Source of the DNA: Hydractinia symbiolongicarpus
Lineage: Eukaryota; Cnidaria; Hydrozoa; Anthoathecata; Hydractiniidae
Assembly (NCBI RefSeq): GCF_029227915.1
Contig: NC_079877.1
Location: forward strand, 2,542,001 to 2,606,000
Direction of reading: 5' to 3'
DNA length: 64,000 nucleotides
Made by a program: the position numbers and the translations under genes. Under the pieces are notes generated by a model that had not been told where the DNA came from, did not search any database, and worked only from the letters and a program-made list of their open reading frames with translations. Shown in pieces: positions 1 to 15,000 of this stretch. The stretch's first letter is position 1, and every line of letters starts with the position of its first letter.

Positions 1-1626
1 GTCATTTTGACAACAAGAAATGACATTCTTCTTAGTTTGACATGATTGCTGGAACTCAGCGATTACACTGGGCGCTGTGTTAACGCTTTATTTAAAAATT
101 AAGATAAATAAGTCATTTTGTACTGTGGGACCAATCCTAGCCGTTACCGCGCGCTAAAGAAATAGAGACAGTTTCAAAAACTACATTTCATTGACTTTCT
201 AACGATGTCAATCCGTTTGAATTAGAACGGTTGCGTCACATAATCGTACCAGCATGTATATAGTGATTTTCTTCCGATATTACTAAGTTGTATCGCTTTC
301 AACAGAGAAAGGATTGACTGTGGGACTTAATTGAACTGATTTTGGGCTTTGACCTCATAAATGTAATAAATGAGCCATTGTGACTAGAAGAAATAACATT
401 CTCCTTAATTTGACATGATTGCTGGAACTCAGCGATTACACTATGCGCTGTGGTAGCGCTTTGTTTAAAAGTTAAGATAAATAAGTCATTTATTACGGTG
501 GAAACAATCCTAGCCGTTATCGCACGCTGAAGAAATAGAGACAGTTTTAAAAACTACATTTCATTGACTTTCTAACGGTGTCAATCCGTTTGAGTTAAAA
601 CGGTTGCGTCACATATTCGTACCAACATGTATTTAGTGATTTCCTTCCGATAATACTAGGTTGCATCGCTTTTAACTGTGAAACGTTTGACTGTGCGACT
701 TAATTGAACTGATTTGGAACTTTGACCTTATAAATGTTATAAGTGAGACAATTGGACACCAAGAAATACCATTCTTCTTAATTTGACATGATTGGTGGAA
801 CTAAGCGTATACACTGGACCCTGTGGTAGCGATTCATTTAAAAATTTAGATAAAGAAGTCAATTTTACTGTGGGACCAATCCTAGCCGTTAGCGCGCGCT
901 GAAGATATAGAGATAGTTTCAAAAACTCCATTTCATTGACTTTCTAACGGTGTCAATCCGTTTGAGTTAGAACGTTTGCTTCACATAATCGTACCAACAT
1001 GTATTTAGTGATTTTCTTCCGATATTACTAAGTTGTATCGCTTTCAACAGAGAAACGATTGACTGTGGCACTTAATTGAACTGATTTTTGACTTTGACCT
1101 TATAAATGTAATAAATGAGCCATTTTGACTAGAAGAAATAACCTTCTCCTTAATTTGACATGATTGCTGGAACTCAGCGATTACACTATGCGCTGTGGTA
1201 GCGCTTTGTTTAAAAGTTTAGATAAATAAGTCATAAATAAGAAACAATCCTAGCCGTTATAGCACGCTGAAGAAATAGAGCCAGTTTCAAAAACTACATT
1301 TCATTGACTTTCTAACGGTGTCAATCCGTTTGAGTTAAAACGGTTGCGTCACATATTCGTACCAACATGTATTTAGCGAAAGTATTCTGATATTACTAGG
1401 TTGCATCGCTTTTAACTGTGAAACGTTTGACTGTGCGACTTAATTGAACTGATTTTGGACTTTGACCTTATAAATGTTATAAGTGAGACAATTGGACTCC
1501 AAGAAATGACATTCTTCTTAATTTGACATGATTGCTGGAACTCAGCGATTACACTGGGCGCTGTGGTAGCGCTTTATTTAAAAATTAAGATAAATAAGTC
1601 ATTTTGTACTGTGGGACCAATCCTAG

Positions 1627-1716
1627 CCGTTATCGCGCGCTGAAGAAATAGAGACAGTTTCAAAAACGACATTTCATTGACTTTCTAACGGTGTCAATCC
1701 GTTTGAGTTAAAACGG
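1627..1716. other. Representative cluster of AACGG/CCGTT motifs within one monomer
   Basis: In this typical copy CCGTTA lies at 1627-1632, TAACGG at 1686-1691, CCGTTT at 1699-1704 and AAACGG at 1711-1716. The last three form two overlapping inverted repeats, AACGG-N7-CCGTT-N8-AACGG, in which the middle arm can pair with either neighbour. Adding the flanking CAA and TTG gives a nearly 9 bp stem with one bulged base. The arrangement recurs in most monomers, with point variants such as acaacagttg or acaaaggttg. TAACGG and CAACGG fit the YAACKG core bound by Myb-type proteins. That is a motif match only. Confidence 0.6.
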
Positions 1717-4700
1717 TTGCGTCACATAATCGTACCAGCATGTATTTAGTGATTTTCTTCCGATATTTCTAAGTTGTATCGCTTTCAACAGAGAAACGAT
1801 TGACTGTGAAACTTAATTGAACTGATTTTGGACTTTGACCTTATAAATGTAACAAATGAGCCATTATGACTAGAAGAAATAACATTCTCCTTAATTTGAC
1901 ATGATTGCTGGAACTCAGCGATTACACTGGGCGCTGTGGTGGCGCTTTGTTTAAAAGTTAAGATAAATAAGTCATTTATTACTGTGGAAACAATCCTAGC
2001 CGTTATCGCACCCTGAAGAAATAGAGACAGTTTCAAAAACTACATTTCATTGACTTTCTAACGGTGTCAATCCGTTTGAATTAAAACGGTTGCGTCACAC
2101 ATTCGTACCAACATGTATTTAGTGATATTTTTCCGATATTACTAAGTTGTATCGCTTTCAACAGTGAAACGATTGACTGTGGGACTTAGCTGAACTGATT
2201 TTGGACTTTGACCTTATAAATGTGATAAATGAGTCATTTTGACAACAAGAAATGACATTCTTCTTAGTTTGACATGATTGCTGGAACTCAGCGATTACAC
2301 TAGGCGCTGTGGTAACGCATTTTTTAAAAATTAAGATAAATAAGTCATTTTGTACTGTGGGACCAATCCTAGCCGTTACCGCGCGCTGAAGAAATAGAGA
2401 CAGTTTCAAAACTACATTTCATTGACTTTCTAACGGTGTCAATCCGTTTGAGTTAGAACGGTTGCGTCACATAATCGTACCAGCATGCATTTAGTGATTT
2501 TCTTCCGATATTACTAAGTTGTATCGCTTTCAACAGAGAAACGATTGACTGTGGGACTTAATTGAACTGATTTCGGGCTTTGACCTTATAAATGTAATAA
2601 ATGAGCCATTATGACTAGAAGAAATAACATTCTCCTTAATTTGACATGATTGCTGGGACTCAGCGATTACACTATGCGCTGTGGTAGCGCTTTGTTTAAA
2701 AGTTAAGATAAATAAGTCATTTATTACGGTGGAAACAATCCTAGCCGTTATCGCACGCTGAAGAAATAGAGACAGTTTTAAAAACTACATTTCATTGACT
2801 TTCTAACGGTGTCAATCTGTTTGAGTTAAAACGGTTGCGTCACATATTCGTACCAACATGTATTTAGTGATTTCCTTCCGATAATACTAGGTTGCATCGC
2901 TTTTAACTGTGAAACGTTTGGCTGTGCAACTTAATTGAACTGATTTTGAACTTTGACCTTATAAATGTTATAAGTGAGACAATTGGACACCAAGAAATAC
3001 CATTCTTCTTAATTTGATATGATTGGTGGAACTAAGCGTATAGACTGGACCCTGTGGTAGCGATTCATTTAAAAATTTAGATAAAGAAGTCATTTTTACT
3101 GTGGGACCAATCCTAGCCGTTAGCGCGCGTTGAAGATATAGAGATAGTTTCAAAAACTCCATTTCATTGACTTTCTAACGGTGTCAATCTGTTTGAGTTA
3201 GAACGGTTGCTTCACATAATCGTACCAACATGTATTTAGTGATTTTCTTCCGATATTACTAAGTTGTATCGCTTTCAACAGAGAAACGATTGACTGTGGC
3301 ACTTAATTGAACTGATTTTTGACTTTGACCTTATAAATGTAATAAATGAGCCATTTTGACTAGAAGAAATAACATTCTCCTTAATTTGACATGATTGCTG
3401 GAACTCAGCGATTACACTATGCGCTGTGGTAGCGCTTTGTTTAAAAGTTAAGATAAATAAGTCATTTATTACGGTGGAAACAATCCTAGCCGTTATCGCA
3501 CGCTGAAGAAATAGAGACAGTTTCAAAAACTACATTTCATTGACTTTCTAACGGTGTCAATCCGTTTGAGTTAAAACGGTTGCGTCACATAATCGTACCA
3601 GCATGTATTTAGTGATTTTCTTCCGATATTACTAAGTTGTATCGCTTTCAACAGAGAAACGATTGACTGTGAGACTTAATTGAACTGATTTTGGACTTTG
3701 ACCTTATAAATGTAATAAATGAGCCATTATGACTAAAAGAAATAACATTCTCCTTAATTTGACATGATTGCTGGAACTCAGCGATTACACTGGGCGCTGT
3801 GGTAGCGCTTTGTTTAAAAGTTAAGATAAATAAGTCATTTATTACTGTGGAAACAATCCTAGCCGTTATCGCACCCTGAAGAAATAGAGACAGTTTCAAA
3901 AACTACATTTCATTGACTTTCTAACGGTGTCAATCCGTTTGAGTTAGAACGGTTGCTTCACATAATCGTACCAACATGTATTTAGTGATTTTCTTCCGAT
4001 ATTACTAAGTTGTATCGCTTTCAACAGAGAAACGATTGACTGTGGCACTTAATTGAACTGATTTTTGACTTTGACCTTATAAATGTAATAAATGAGCCAT
4101 TTTGACTAGAAGAAATAACATTCTCCTTAATTTGACATGATTGCTGGAACCCAGCGATTACACTATGCGCTGTGGTAGCGCTTTGTTTAAAAGTTAAGAT
4201 AAATAAGTCATTTATTACGGTGGAAACAATCCTAGCCGTTATCGCACGCTGAAGAAATAGAGACAGTTTCAAAAACTACATTTCATTGACTTTCTAACGG
4301 TGTCAATCCGTTTGAGTTACAACGGTTGCGTCACACATTCGTACCAAAATGTATTTAGTGATATTTTTCCGATATTACTAAGTTGTATCGCTTTCAACAG
4401 TGAAAAGATTGACTGTGGGACTTAGTTGAACTGATTTCGGACTTTGACCATATAAATGTGATAAATGAGTCATTTTCACTACAGGAAATGACATTCTTCT
4501 TAGTTTGACATGATTGATGGAACTCACCGATTACACTGGGCGCTGTGGTAACGCTTTGTTTAAAAGTTAAGATAAATAAGTCATTTATTACGGTGGAAAC
4601 AATCCTAGCCGTTATCGCACGCTGAAGAAGTAGAGACAGTTTCAAAAACTACATTTCATTGACTTTCTAACGGTGTCAATCCGGTTGAGTTAAAACGGTT

Positions 4701-5639
4701 GCGTCACATAATCATACCAGCATGTATTTAGTGATTTTCTTCCGATATTAATAAGTTGTATCGCTTTCAACAGAGAAACGATTGACTGTGGGACTTAATT
4801 GAACTGATTTTGGGCTTTGACCTTATAAATGTAATAAATGAGCCATTATGACTAGAAGAAATAACATTCTCCTTAATTTGACATGGTTGCTGGAACTCAG
4901 CGATTACACTATGCGCTGTGGTAGCGCTTTGTTTAAAAGTTAAGATAAATAAGTCATTTATTACGGTGGAAGCAATCCTAGCCGTTATCGCACGCTGAAG
5001 AAATAGAGACAGTTTCAAAAACTCCATTTCATTGACTTTCTAACGGTGTCAATCCGTTTGAGTTAAAACGGTTGCGTCACATAATCGTACCAGCATGTAT
5101 TTAGTGATTTTCTTCCGATATTACTAAGTTGTATCGCTTTCAACAGAGAAACGATTGACTGTGAGACTTAATTGAACTGATTTTGGACATTGACCTTATA
5201 AATGTAATAAATGAGCCATTATGACTAAAAGAAATAACATTCTCCTTAATTTGACATGATTGCTGGAACTCAGCGATTACACTGGGCGCTGTGGTAGCGC
5301 TTTGTTTAAAAGTTAAGATAAATAAGTCATTTATTACTGTGGAAACAATCCTAGCCGTTATCGCACCCTGAAGAAATAGAAACAGTTTGAAAAACTACAT
5401 TTCATTGACTTTCTAACGGTGTCAATCCGTTTGAATTAAAACGGTTGCGTCACACATTCGTACCAAAATGTATTTAGTGATATTTTTCCGATATTACTAA
5501 GTTGTATCGCTTTCAACAGTGAAACGATTGACTGTGGGACTTAGTTGAACTGATTTCGGACTTTGACCTTATAAATGTGATAAATGAGTCATTTTGACTA
5601 GAGGAATTGACATTCTTCTTAGTTTGACATGATTGATGG

Positions 5640-5700
5640 AACTCACCGATTACACTGGGCGCTAACGGTGTCAATCTGTTTGAGTTAGAACGGTTGCTTC
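5640..5700. repeat. Truncated monomer with a 124 bp internal deletion
   Basis: The sequence passes directly from actgggcgct to aacggtgtcaatc at 5663/5664. In intact neighbours (for example 4541-4669) these segments are about 124 bp further apart. The junction shares only CT, so it looks like end joining or slippage with minimal homology, not register-preserving unequal exchange. The deletion explains why class-matched units on either side are 2487 and 2114 bp apart instead of a whole number of monomers. Confidence 0.9.
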
Positions 5701-8700
5701 ACATAATCGTACCAACATGTATTTAGTGATTTTCTTCCGATATTACTAAGTTGTATCGCTTTCAACAGAGAAACGATTGACTGTGGCACTTAATTGAACT
5801 GATTTTTGACTTTGACCTTATAAATGTAATAAATGAGCCATTTTGACTAGAAGAAATAACATTCTCCTTAATTTGACATGATTGCTGGAACTCAGCGATT
5901 ACACTATGCGCTGTGGTAGCGCTTTGTTTAAAAGTTAAGATAAATAAGTCATTTATTACGGTGGAAACAATCCTAGCCGTTATCGCACCCTGAAGAAATA
6001 GAGACAGTTTCAAAAACTACATTTCATTGACTTTCTAACGGTGTCAATCCGTTTGAGTTAGAACGGTTGCTTCACATAATCATACCAACATGTATTTAGT
6101 GATTTTCTTCCGATATTACTAAGTTGTATCGCTTTCAACAGAGAAACGATTGACTGTGGCACTTAATTGAACTGATTTTTGACTTTGACCTTATAAATGT
6201 AATAAATGAGCCATTTTGACTAGAAGAAATAACATTCTCCTTAATTTGACATGATTGCTGGAACCCAGCGATTACACTATGCGCTGTGGTAGCGCTTTGT
6301 TTAAAAGTTAAGATAAATAAGTCATTTATTACGGTGGAAACAATCCTAGCCGTTATCGCACGCTGAAGAAATAGAGACAGTTTCAAAAACTACATTTCAT
6401 TGACTTTCTAACGGTGTCAATCCGTTTGAGTTACAACGGTTGCGTCACATATTCGTACCAACATGTATTTAGTGATTTCCTTCCGATATTACTAAGTTGT
6501 ATCGCTTTTAACAGTGAAACGATTGACCGTGGGAATTAATTCAACTGATTCTGGACTTTGACCTTATAAATGTAATAAATGAGCCATTATGACTAAAAGA
6601 AATAACATTCTTCTTAATTTGACATGATTGCTGGAACTCAGCGATTACACTGGGCGCTGTGGTAGCGCTTTGTTTAAAAGTTAAGATAAATAAGTCATTT
6701 ATTACGGTGGAAACAATCCTAGCCGTTATCGCACGCTGAAGAAATAGAGACAGTTTCAAAAACTACATTTCATTGACTTTCTAACGGTGTCAATCCGTTT
6801 GAATTAAAACGGTTGCGTCACACATTCGTACCAAAATGTATTTAGTGATATTTTTCCGATATTACTAAGTTGTATCGCTTTCAACAGTGAAACGATTGAC
6901 TGTGGGACTTAGTTGAACTGATTTCGGACTTTGACCTTATAAATGTGATAAATGAGTCATTTTCACTACAGGAAATGACATTCTTCTTAGTTTGACATGA
7001 TTGATGGAACTCACCGATTACACTGGGCGCTGTGGTAACGCTTTGTTTAAAAGTTAAGATAAATAAGTCATTTATTACGGTGGAAACAATCCTAGCCGTT
7101 ATCGCACGCTGAAGAAGTAGAGACAGTTTCAAAAACTACATTTCATTGACTTTCTAACGGTGTCAATCCGGTTGAGTTAAAACGGTTGCGTCACATAATC
7201 ATACCAGCATGTATTTAGTGATTTTCTTCCGATATTAATAAGTTGTATCGCTTTCAACAGAGAAACGATTGACTGTGGGACTTAATTGAACTGATTTTGG
7301 GCTTTGACCTTATAAATGTAATAAATGAGCCATTATGACTAGAAGAAATAACATTCTCCTTAATTTGACATGGTTGCTGGAACTCAGCGATTACACTATG
7401 CGCTGTGGTAGCGCTTTGTTTAAAAGTTAAGATAAATAAGTCATTTATTACGGTGGAAGCAATCCTAGCCGTTATCGCACGCTGAAGAAATAGAGACAGT
7501 TTCAAAAACTACATTTCATTGACTTTCTAACGGTGTCAATCCGTTTGAGTTAAAACGGTTGCGTCACATAATCGTACCAGCATGTATTTAGTGATTTTCT
7601 TCCGATATTACTAAGTTGTATCGCTTTCAACAGAGAAACGATTGACTGTGAGACTTAATTGAACTGATTTTGGACTTTGACCTTATAAATGTAATAAATG
7701 AGCCATTATGACTAAAAGAAATAACATTCTCCTTAATTTGACATGATTGCTGGAACTCAGCGATTACACTGGGCGCTGTGGCAGCGCTTTGTTTAAAAGT
7801 TAAGATAAATAAGTCATTTATTACTGTGGAAACAATCCTAGCCGTTATTGCACCCTGAAGAAATAGAAACAGTTTCAAAAACTACATTTCATTGACTTTC
7901 TAACGGTGTCAATCCGTTTGAATTAAAACGGTTGCGTCACACATTCGTACCAAAATGTATTTAGTGATATTTTTCCGATATTACTAAGTTGTATCGCTTT
8001 CAACAGTGAAACGATTGACTGTGGGACTTAGTTGAACTGATTTCGGACTTTGACCTTATAAATATGATAAATGAGTCATTTTGACTACAGGAATTGACAT
8101 TCTTCTTAGTTTGACATGATTGATGGAACTCACCGATTACACTGGGCGCTGTGGTAACGCTTTGTTTAAAAGTTAAGATAAATAAGTCATTTATTACGGT
8201 GGAAACAATCCTAGTCGTTATCGCACGCTGAAGAAAGAGAGACAGTCTCAAAAACTACATTTCATTGACTTTCTAACGGTGTCAATCCGTTTGAATTAAA
8301 ACGGTTGCGTCACACATTCGTACCAAAATGTATTTAGTGATATTTTTCCGATATTACTAAGTTGTATCGCTTTCAACAGTGAAACGATTGACTGTGGGAC
8401 TTAGTTGAACTGATTTCGGACTTTGACCTTATAAATGTGATAAATGAGTCATTTTGACTACAGGAATTGACATTCTTCTTAGTTTGACATGATTGATGGA
8501 ACTCACCGATTACACTGGGCGCTGTGGTAACGCTTTGTTTAAAAGTTAAGATAAATAAGTCATTTATTACGGTGGAAACAATCCTAGCCGTTATCGCACG
8601 CTGAAGAAATAGAGACAGTTTCAAAAACTACATTTCATTGACTTTCTAACGGTGACAATCCGGTTGAGTTAAAACGGTTGCGTCACATAAGCGTACCAGC

Positions 8701-9000
8701 ATGTATTTAGTGATTTTCTTCCGATATTACTAAGTTGTATCGCTTTCAACAGAGAAACGATTGACTGTGGGACTTAATTGAACTGATTTTGGGCTTTGAC
8801 CTTATAAATGTAATAAATGAGCCATTATGACTAGAAGAAATAACATTCTTCTTAATTTGACATGGTTGCTGGAACTCAGCGATTACACTATGCGCTGTGG
8901 TAGCGCTTTGTTTAAAAGTTAAGATAAATAAGTCATTTATTACGGTGGAAACAATCCTAGCCGTTATCGCACGCTGAAGAAAGAGAGACAGTCTCAAAAA

Positions 9001-12000
9001 CTACATTTCATTGACTTTCTAACGGTGTCAATCCGTTTGAGTTAAAACGGTTGCGTCACATAATCGTTTCAGCATGTACTTAGTGATTTTCTTCCGATAT
9101 TACTAAGTTGTATCGCTTTCAACAGTGAAACGAATGACTGTGGGACTTAGTTGAACTGATTTTAGACTTTGACCTTATAAATGTGATAAATGAGTCATGT
9201 TGACTACAAGAAATGACATTCTTCTTAGTTTGACATGATTGATGGAACTCACCGATTACACTTGGCGCTGTGGTAACGCTTTATTAAAAAATTTAGATAA
9301 ATAAGTCATTTTGTACTGTGGGACCAATCCTAGCCGTTATCGCGCGCAGAAGAAATAGAGACAGTTTTAAAAACTACATTTCATTGACTTTCTAACAGTG
9401 TCAATCCGTTTGACTTACAAAGCTTGCGTCACATAATCGTACCAACATGTATTTAGTGATTTCCTTCCGATATTACTAAGTTGCATAGCTTTCAACAGTG
9501 AAACGATTGACTGTGGGACTTAATTGAACTGATTTTGGACTTTGACCTTATAAATGTGATTGATGCGCCAATTGGTCTCCAAGGAATAACATTCTTCTTA
9601 ATTTGACATGATTGCTGGAATTCAGCGGTTACATTAGGCTCTGCGGTAGCGCTTTATTAAAAAATTTAGAGAAATAAGATTTTCTTACTATGGGACCAAT
9701 CCTGGCCGTTACCATGCGCTGAAGAAATAAAGACATTCTTAAAAACTACATTTCATTGATTTCTTGGCGGTATAATTCCGTTTGAGTTACAACGGTTGCG
9801 TCACATATTCGTACCAACATGTATTTAGCGAAAGTGTTCGGATATTACTAGGTTGCATCGCTTTTAACTGTGAAACGTTTGACTGTGCGACTTAATTGAA
9901 CTGATTTTGGACTTTGACCTTATAAATGTAATAAATGAGCCATTTTGACTAGAAGAAATAACATTCTCCTTAATTTGCCATGATTGATGAAACTCACCGA
10001 TTACACTGGGCGCTGTGGTAACGCTTTATTTAAAAATTAAGATAAATAAGTCATTTTGTACTGTGGGACCAATCATAGCCGTTATCGCGCGCTGAAGAAA
10101 TAGAGACAGTTTCAAAAACTACATTTTATTGACTTTCTAACGGTGTCAATCCGTTTGAATTACAAAGCTTGCGTCACATAATCGTACCAACATGTATTTA
10201 GTGATTTTCTTCCGATATTACTAAGTTGCATCGCTTTCAACAGTGAAACGATTGACTGTGGGACTTAATTGAACTGATTTTAGACTTTAACCTTATAAAT
10301 GTGATAAATGAGTCATTTTGACTACAAGAAATGATATTCTTCTTAATTTGACATGATTGCTGGAACTCAGCGATTTCACTGGGCGCTTTGGTAAGGCTTT
10401 ATTTAAAAATTAAGATAAATAAGTCATTTTTCACTGTGGGACTAATCCTAGCCGTTATCGCGCGCTGAAGAAATAGAGACAGTTTCTAAAACTAAATTTC
10501 ATTGATTTTCTAACGGTGTCAATCCGTTTGAGTTACAACGGTTGCGTCACATAATCGTACCAGAATGTATTTAGTGATTTTCTTCCGATATTACTAAGTT
10601 GTATCGCTTTCAACAGAGAAACGATTGACTGTGAGACTTAATTGAACTGATTTTGGACTTTGACCTTATAAATGTAATAAATGAGCCATTATGACAAGAA
10701 GAAATAACATTCTCCTTAATTTGACATGATTGCTGGAACTCAGCGATTACACTGGGCGCTGTGGTAGCGCTTTGTTTAAAAGTTAAGATAAATAAGTCAT
10801 TTATTACTGTGGAAACAATCCTAGCCGTTATCGCACGCTGAAGAAATAGAGACAGTTTCAAAAACTACATTTCATTGACTTTCTAACGGTGTCAATCCGT
10901 TTGAGTTAAAACGGTTGCGTCACATATTCGTACCAACATGTATTTAGTGATTTCCTTCCGATAATACTAAGTTGTATCGCTTTCAACAGTGAAACGATTG
11001 ACTGTGGGACTTAGTTGAACTGATTTTAGACTTTGACCTTATAAATGTGATTGATGCGCCAATTGGTCTCCAAGGAATAACATTCTTCTTAATTTGACAT
11101 GATTGCTGGAATTCAGCGGTTACATTAGGCTCTGCGGTAGCGCTTTATTTAAAAATTTAGATAAATATGATTTTCTTACTGTGGGACCAATCCTGGCCGT
11201 TACCATGCGCTGAAGAAATAAAGACATTCTTAAAAATTACATTTCATTGATTTCTTAGCGGTATAATTCCGTTTGAGTTACAACGGTTGCGTCACATATT
11301 CGTACCAACATGTATTTAGCGAAAGTGTTCCGATATTTCTAAGTTGTATCGCTTTCAACAGAGAAACGTTTGACTGTGCGACTTAATTGAACTGATTTTG
11401 GACTTTGACCTTATAAATGTAATAAATGAGCCATTATGACAAGAAGAAATAACATTCTCCTTAATTTGACATGATTGCTGGAACTCAGCGATTACACTGG
11501 GCGCTGTGGTAGCGCTTTGTTTAAAAGTTAAGATAAATAAGTCATTTATTACTGTGGAAACAATCCTAGCCGTTATCGCACGCTGAAGAAATAGAGACAG
11601 TTTCAAAAACTACATTTCATTGACTTTGTAACGGTGTCAATCCGTTTGAGTTAAAACGGTTGCGTCACATATTCGTACCAACATGTATTTAGTGATTTCC
11701 TTCCGATAATACTAAGTTGTATCGCTTTCAACAGTGAAACGATTGACTGTGGGACTTAGTTGAACTGATTTTAGACTTTGACCTTATAAATGTGATTGAT
11801 GCGCCAATTGGTCTCCAAGGAATAACATTCTTCTTAATTTGACATGATTGCTGGAATTCAGCGGTTACATTAGGCTCTGCGGTAGCGCTTTATTTAAAAA
11901 TTTAGATAAATATGATTTTCTTACTGTGGGACCAATCCTGGCCGTTACCATGCGCTGAAGAAATAAAGACATTCTTAAAAATTACATTTCATTGATTTCT

Positions 12001-15000
12001 TGGCGGTATAATTCCGTTTGAGTTACAACGGTTGCGTCACATATTCGTACCAACATGTATTTAGCGAAAGTGTTCGGATATTACTAGGTTGCATCGCTTT
12101 TAACTGTGAAACGTTTGACTGTGCGACTTAATTGAACTTATTTTGGACTTTGACCTTATAAATGTAATAAATGAGCCATTTTGACTACAAGAAATGACAT
12201 TCTTCTTAGTTTGACATGATTGATGGAACTCACCGATTACACTGGGCGATGTGGTAACGCTTTATTAAAAAATTTAGATAAATAAGTCATTTTGTACTCT
12301 GGGACCAATCCTAGCCGTTATCGCGCGCTGAAGAAATAGAGACAGTTTTAAAAACTACATTTCATTGACTTTCTAACGGTGTCAATCCGTTTGAGTTACA
12401 ACGGTTGCGTCACATAATCGTACCAACATGTATTTACTGATTTTCTTCCGATATTACTAAGATGTATCGCTTTTAACAGTGAAACGATTGATTGTGGGAC
12501 TTAATTGAACTGATTTTGGACTTTGACCTTATAAATGTGATTGATGCGCCAATTGGTCTCCAAGGAATAACATTCTTCTTAATTAGACATGATTGCTGGA
12601 ATTCAGCGGTTACATTAGGCTCTGCGGTAGCGCTTTATTTAAAAATTTAGATAAATAAGACTTCCTTACTGTGGGACCAATCCTGGCCATTACCATGCGC
12701 TGAAGAAATAAAGACATTCTCAAAAACTACATTTCATTGATTTCTTGGCGGTATAATTCCGTTTGAGTTGCAACGGTTGCGTCACATATTCGTACCAACA
12801 TGTATTTAGCGAAAGTATTCGGATATTACTAGGTTGCATCGCTTTTAACTGTGAAACGTTTGACTGTGCGACTTAATTGAACTGATTTTGAACTTTGACC
12901 TTATAAATGTTATAAGTGAGAAAATTGGACACCAAGAAATACCATTCTTCTTAAATTGACATGATTGGTGGAACTAAGCGTATACACTGGACCCTGTGGT
13001 AGCGATTCATTTAAAAATTTAGATAAATAAGTCATTTTTACTGTGGGACCAATCCTAGCCGTTAGCGTGCGCTGAAGATATAGAGATAGTTTCAAAAACT
13101 CCATTTCATTGACTTTCTAACGGTGTCAATCCGTTTGAGTTAGAACGGTTGCGTCACATAATCGTACCAACATGTATTTAGTGATTTTCTTCCGATATTA
13201 CTAAGTTGTATCGCTTTCAACAGAGAAACGATTGACTGTGGGACTTAATTGAACTGATTTTGGACTTTGACCTTGTAAATGTAATAAATGAGCCATTTTG
13301 ACTAGAAGAAATAACATTCTCCTTAATTTGACATGATTGATGAAACTCACCGATTACACTGGGCGCTGTGGTAAGGCTTTATTTAAAAATTAAGATAAAT
13401 AAGTCATTTTTCACTGTGGGACTAATCCTAGCCGTTATCGCGCGCTGAAGAAATAGAGACAGTTTCTAAAACTAAATTTCATTGATTTTCTAACGGTGTC
13501 AATTCGTTTGAGTTACAACGGTTGCGTCACACATTCGTACTAACATGTATTTAGTGATTTTTTTCCGATATTACTAAGTTGTATCGCTTTCAACAGTGAA
13601 ACGATTGATTGTGGGACTTAATTGAACTGATTTTGGACTTTGACCTTATAAATGTAATAAATGAGCCATTATGACTAGAAGAAATAACATTCTCCTTAAT
13701 TTGACATGATTGCTGGAACTCAGCGATTACACTGGGCGCTGTGGTAGCGCTTTGTTTAAAAGTTAAGATAAATAAGTCATTTATTACTGTGGAAACAATC
13801 CTAGCCGTTATCGCACGCTGAAGAAATAGAGACAGTTTCAAAAACTACATTTCATTGACTTTCTAACGGTGTCAATCCGTTTGAGTTAAAACGGTTGCGT
13901 CACATATTCGTACCAACATGTATTTAGTGATTTCCTTCCGATAATACTAAGTTGTATCGCTTTCAACAGTGAAACGATTGACTGTGGGACTTAGTTGAAC
14001 TGATTTTAGACTTTGACCTTATAAATGTGATAAATGAGTCATTTTGACTACAAGAAATGACATTATTCTTAGTTTGACATGATTGATGGAACTCACCGAT
14101 TACACTGGGCGCTGTGGTAACGCTTTATTTAAAAATTTAGATAAATAAGTCATTTTGTACTGTGGGACCAATCCTAGCCGTTATTGCGCGCTGAAGAAAT
14201 AGAGACAGTTTTAAAAACTACATTTCATTGACTTTCTAACGGTGTCAATCCGTTTGAGTTAAAACGGTTGCGTCACATATTCGTACCAACATGTATTTAG
14301 TGGTTTCCTTCGATAATACTAAGTTGTATCGCTTTCAACAGTGAAACGATTGACTGTGGGACTTAGTTGAACTGATTTTAGACTTTGACCTTATAAATGT
14401 GATAAATGAGTCATTTTGACTACAAGAAATGACATTCTTCTTAGTTTGACATGATTGATGGAACTCACCGATTACACTGGGCGCTGTGGTAACGCTTTAT
14501 TAAAAAATTTAGATAAATAAGTCATTTTGTACTGTGGGACCAATCCTAGCCGTTATTGCGCGCTGAAGAAATAGAGACAGTTTTAAAAACTACATTTCAT
14601 TGACTTTCTAACGGTGTCAATCCGTTTGAGTTAAAACGGTTGCGTCACATATTCGTACCAACATGTATTTAGTGGTTTCCTTCGATAATACTAAGTTGTA
14701 TCGCTTTCAACAGTGAAACGATTGACTGTGGGACTTAGTTGAACTGATTTTAGACTTTGACCTTATAAATGTGATAAATGAGTCATTTTGACTACAAGAA
14801 ATGACATTCTTCTTAGTTTGACATGATTGATGGAACTCACCGATTACACTGGGCGCTGTGGTAACGCTTTATTAAAAAATTTAGATAAATAAGTCATTTT
14901 GTACTGTGGGACCAATCCTAGCCGTTATCGCGCGCTCAAGAAATAGAGACAGTTTTAAAAACTACATTTCATTGACTTTCTAACGGTGTCAATCCGTTTG

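Larger units (their letters stand above)
1..9000. repeat. Array sub-block 1: classes with 'cattctccttaattt' and 'cattcttcttagttt'
   Basis: This block is dominated by two alternating monomer classes. One has aacattctccttaattt and ttattacggtggaaac; the other has cattcttcttagtttgac. A six-monomer duplication links about 740-1500 with about 2970-3700 (offset about 2231 bp). A second duplication links about 3.3-5.3 kb with 5.8-7.9 kb (offset 2487 bp, that is seven monomers minus a 124 bp deletion at 5663). Monomers at 8000-8372 and 8373-8745 are a near-identical single-unit duplication. Confidence 0.85.

Noticed and set aside
1555-1572. GCGCT-GTGGT-AGCGC hairpin as a conserved RNA structure
   Set aside because: The dyad is perfect in some classes, but other classes change one or both arms (gaccctg...agcgat, gcgct...aacgc) without compensating changes, so selection on pairing is not supported.
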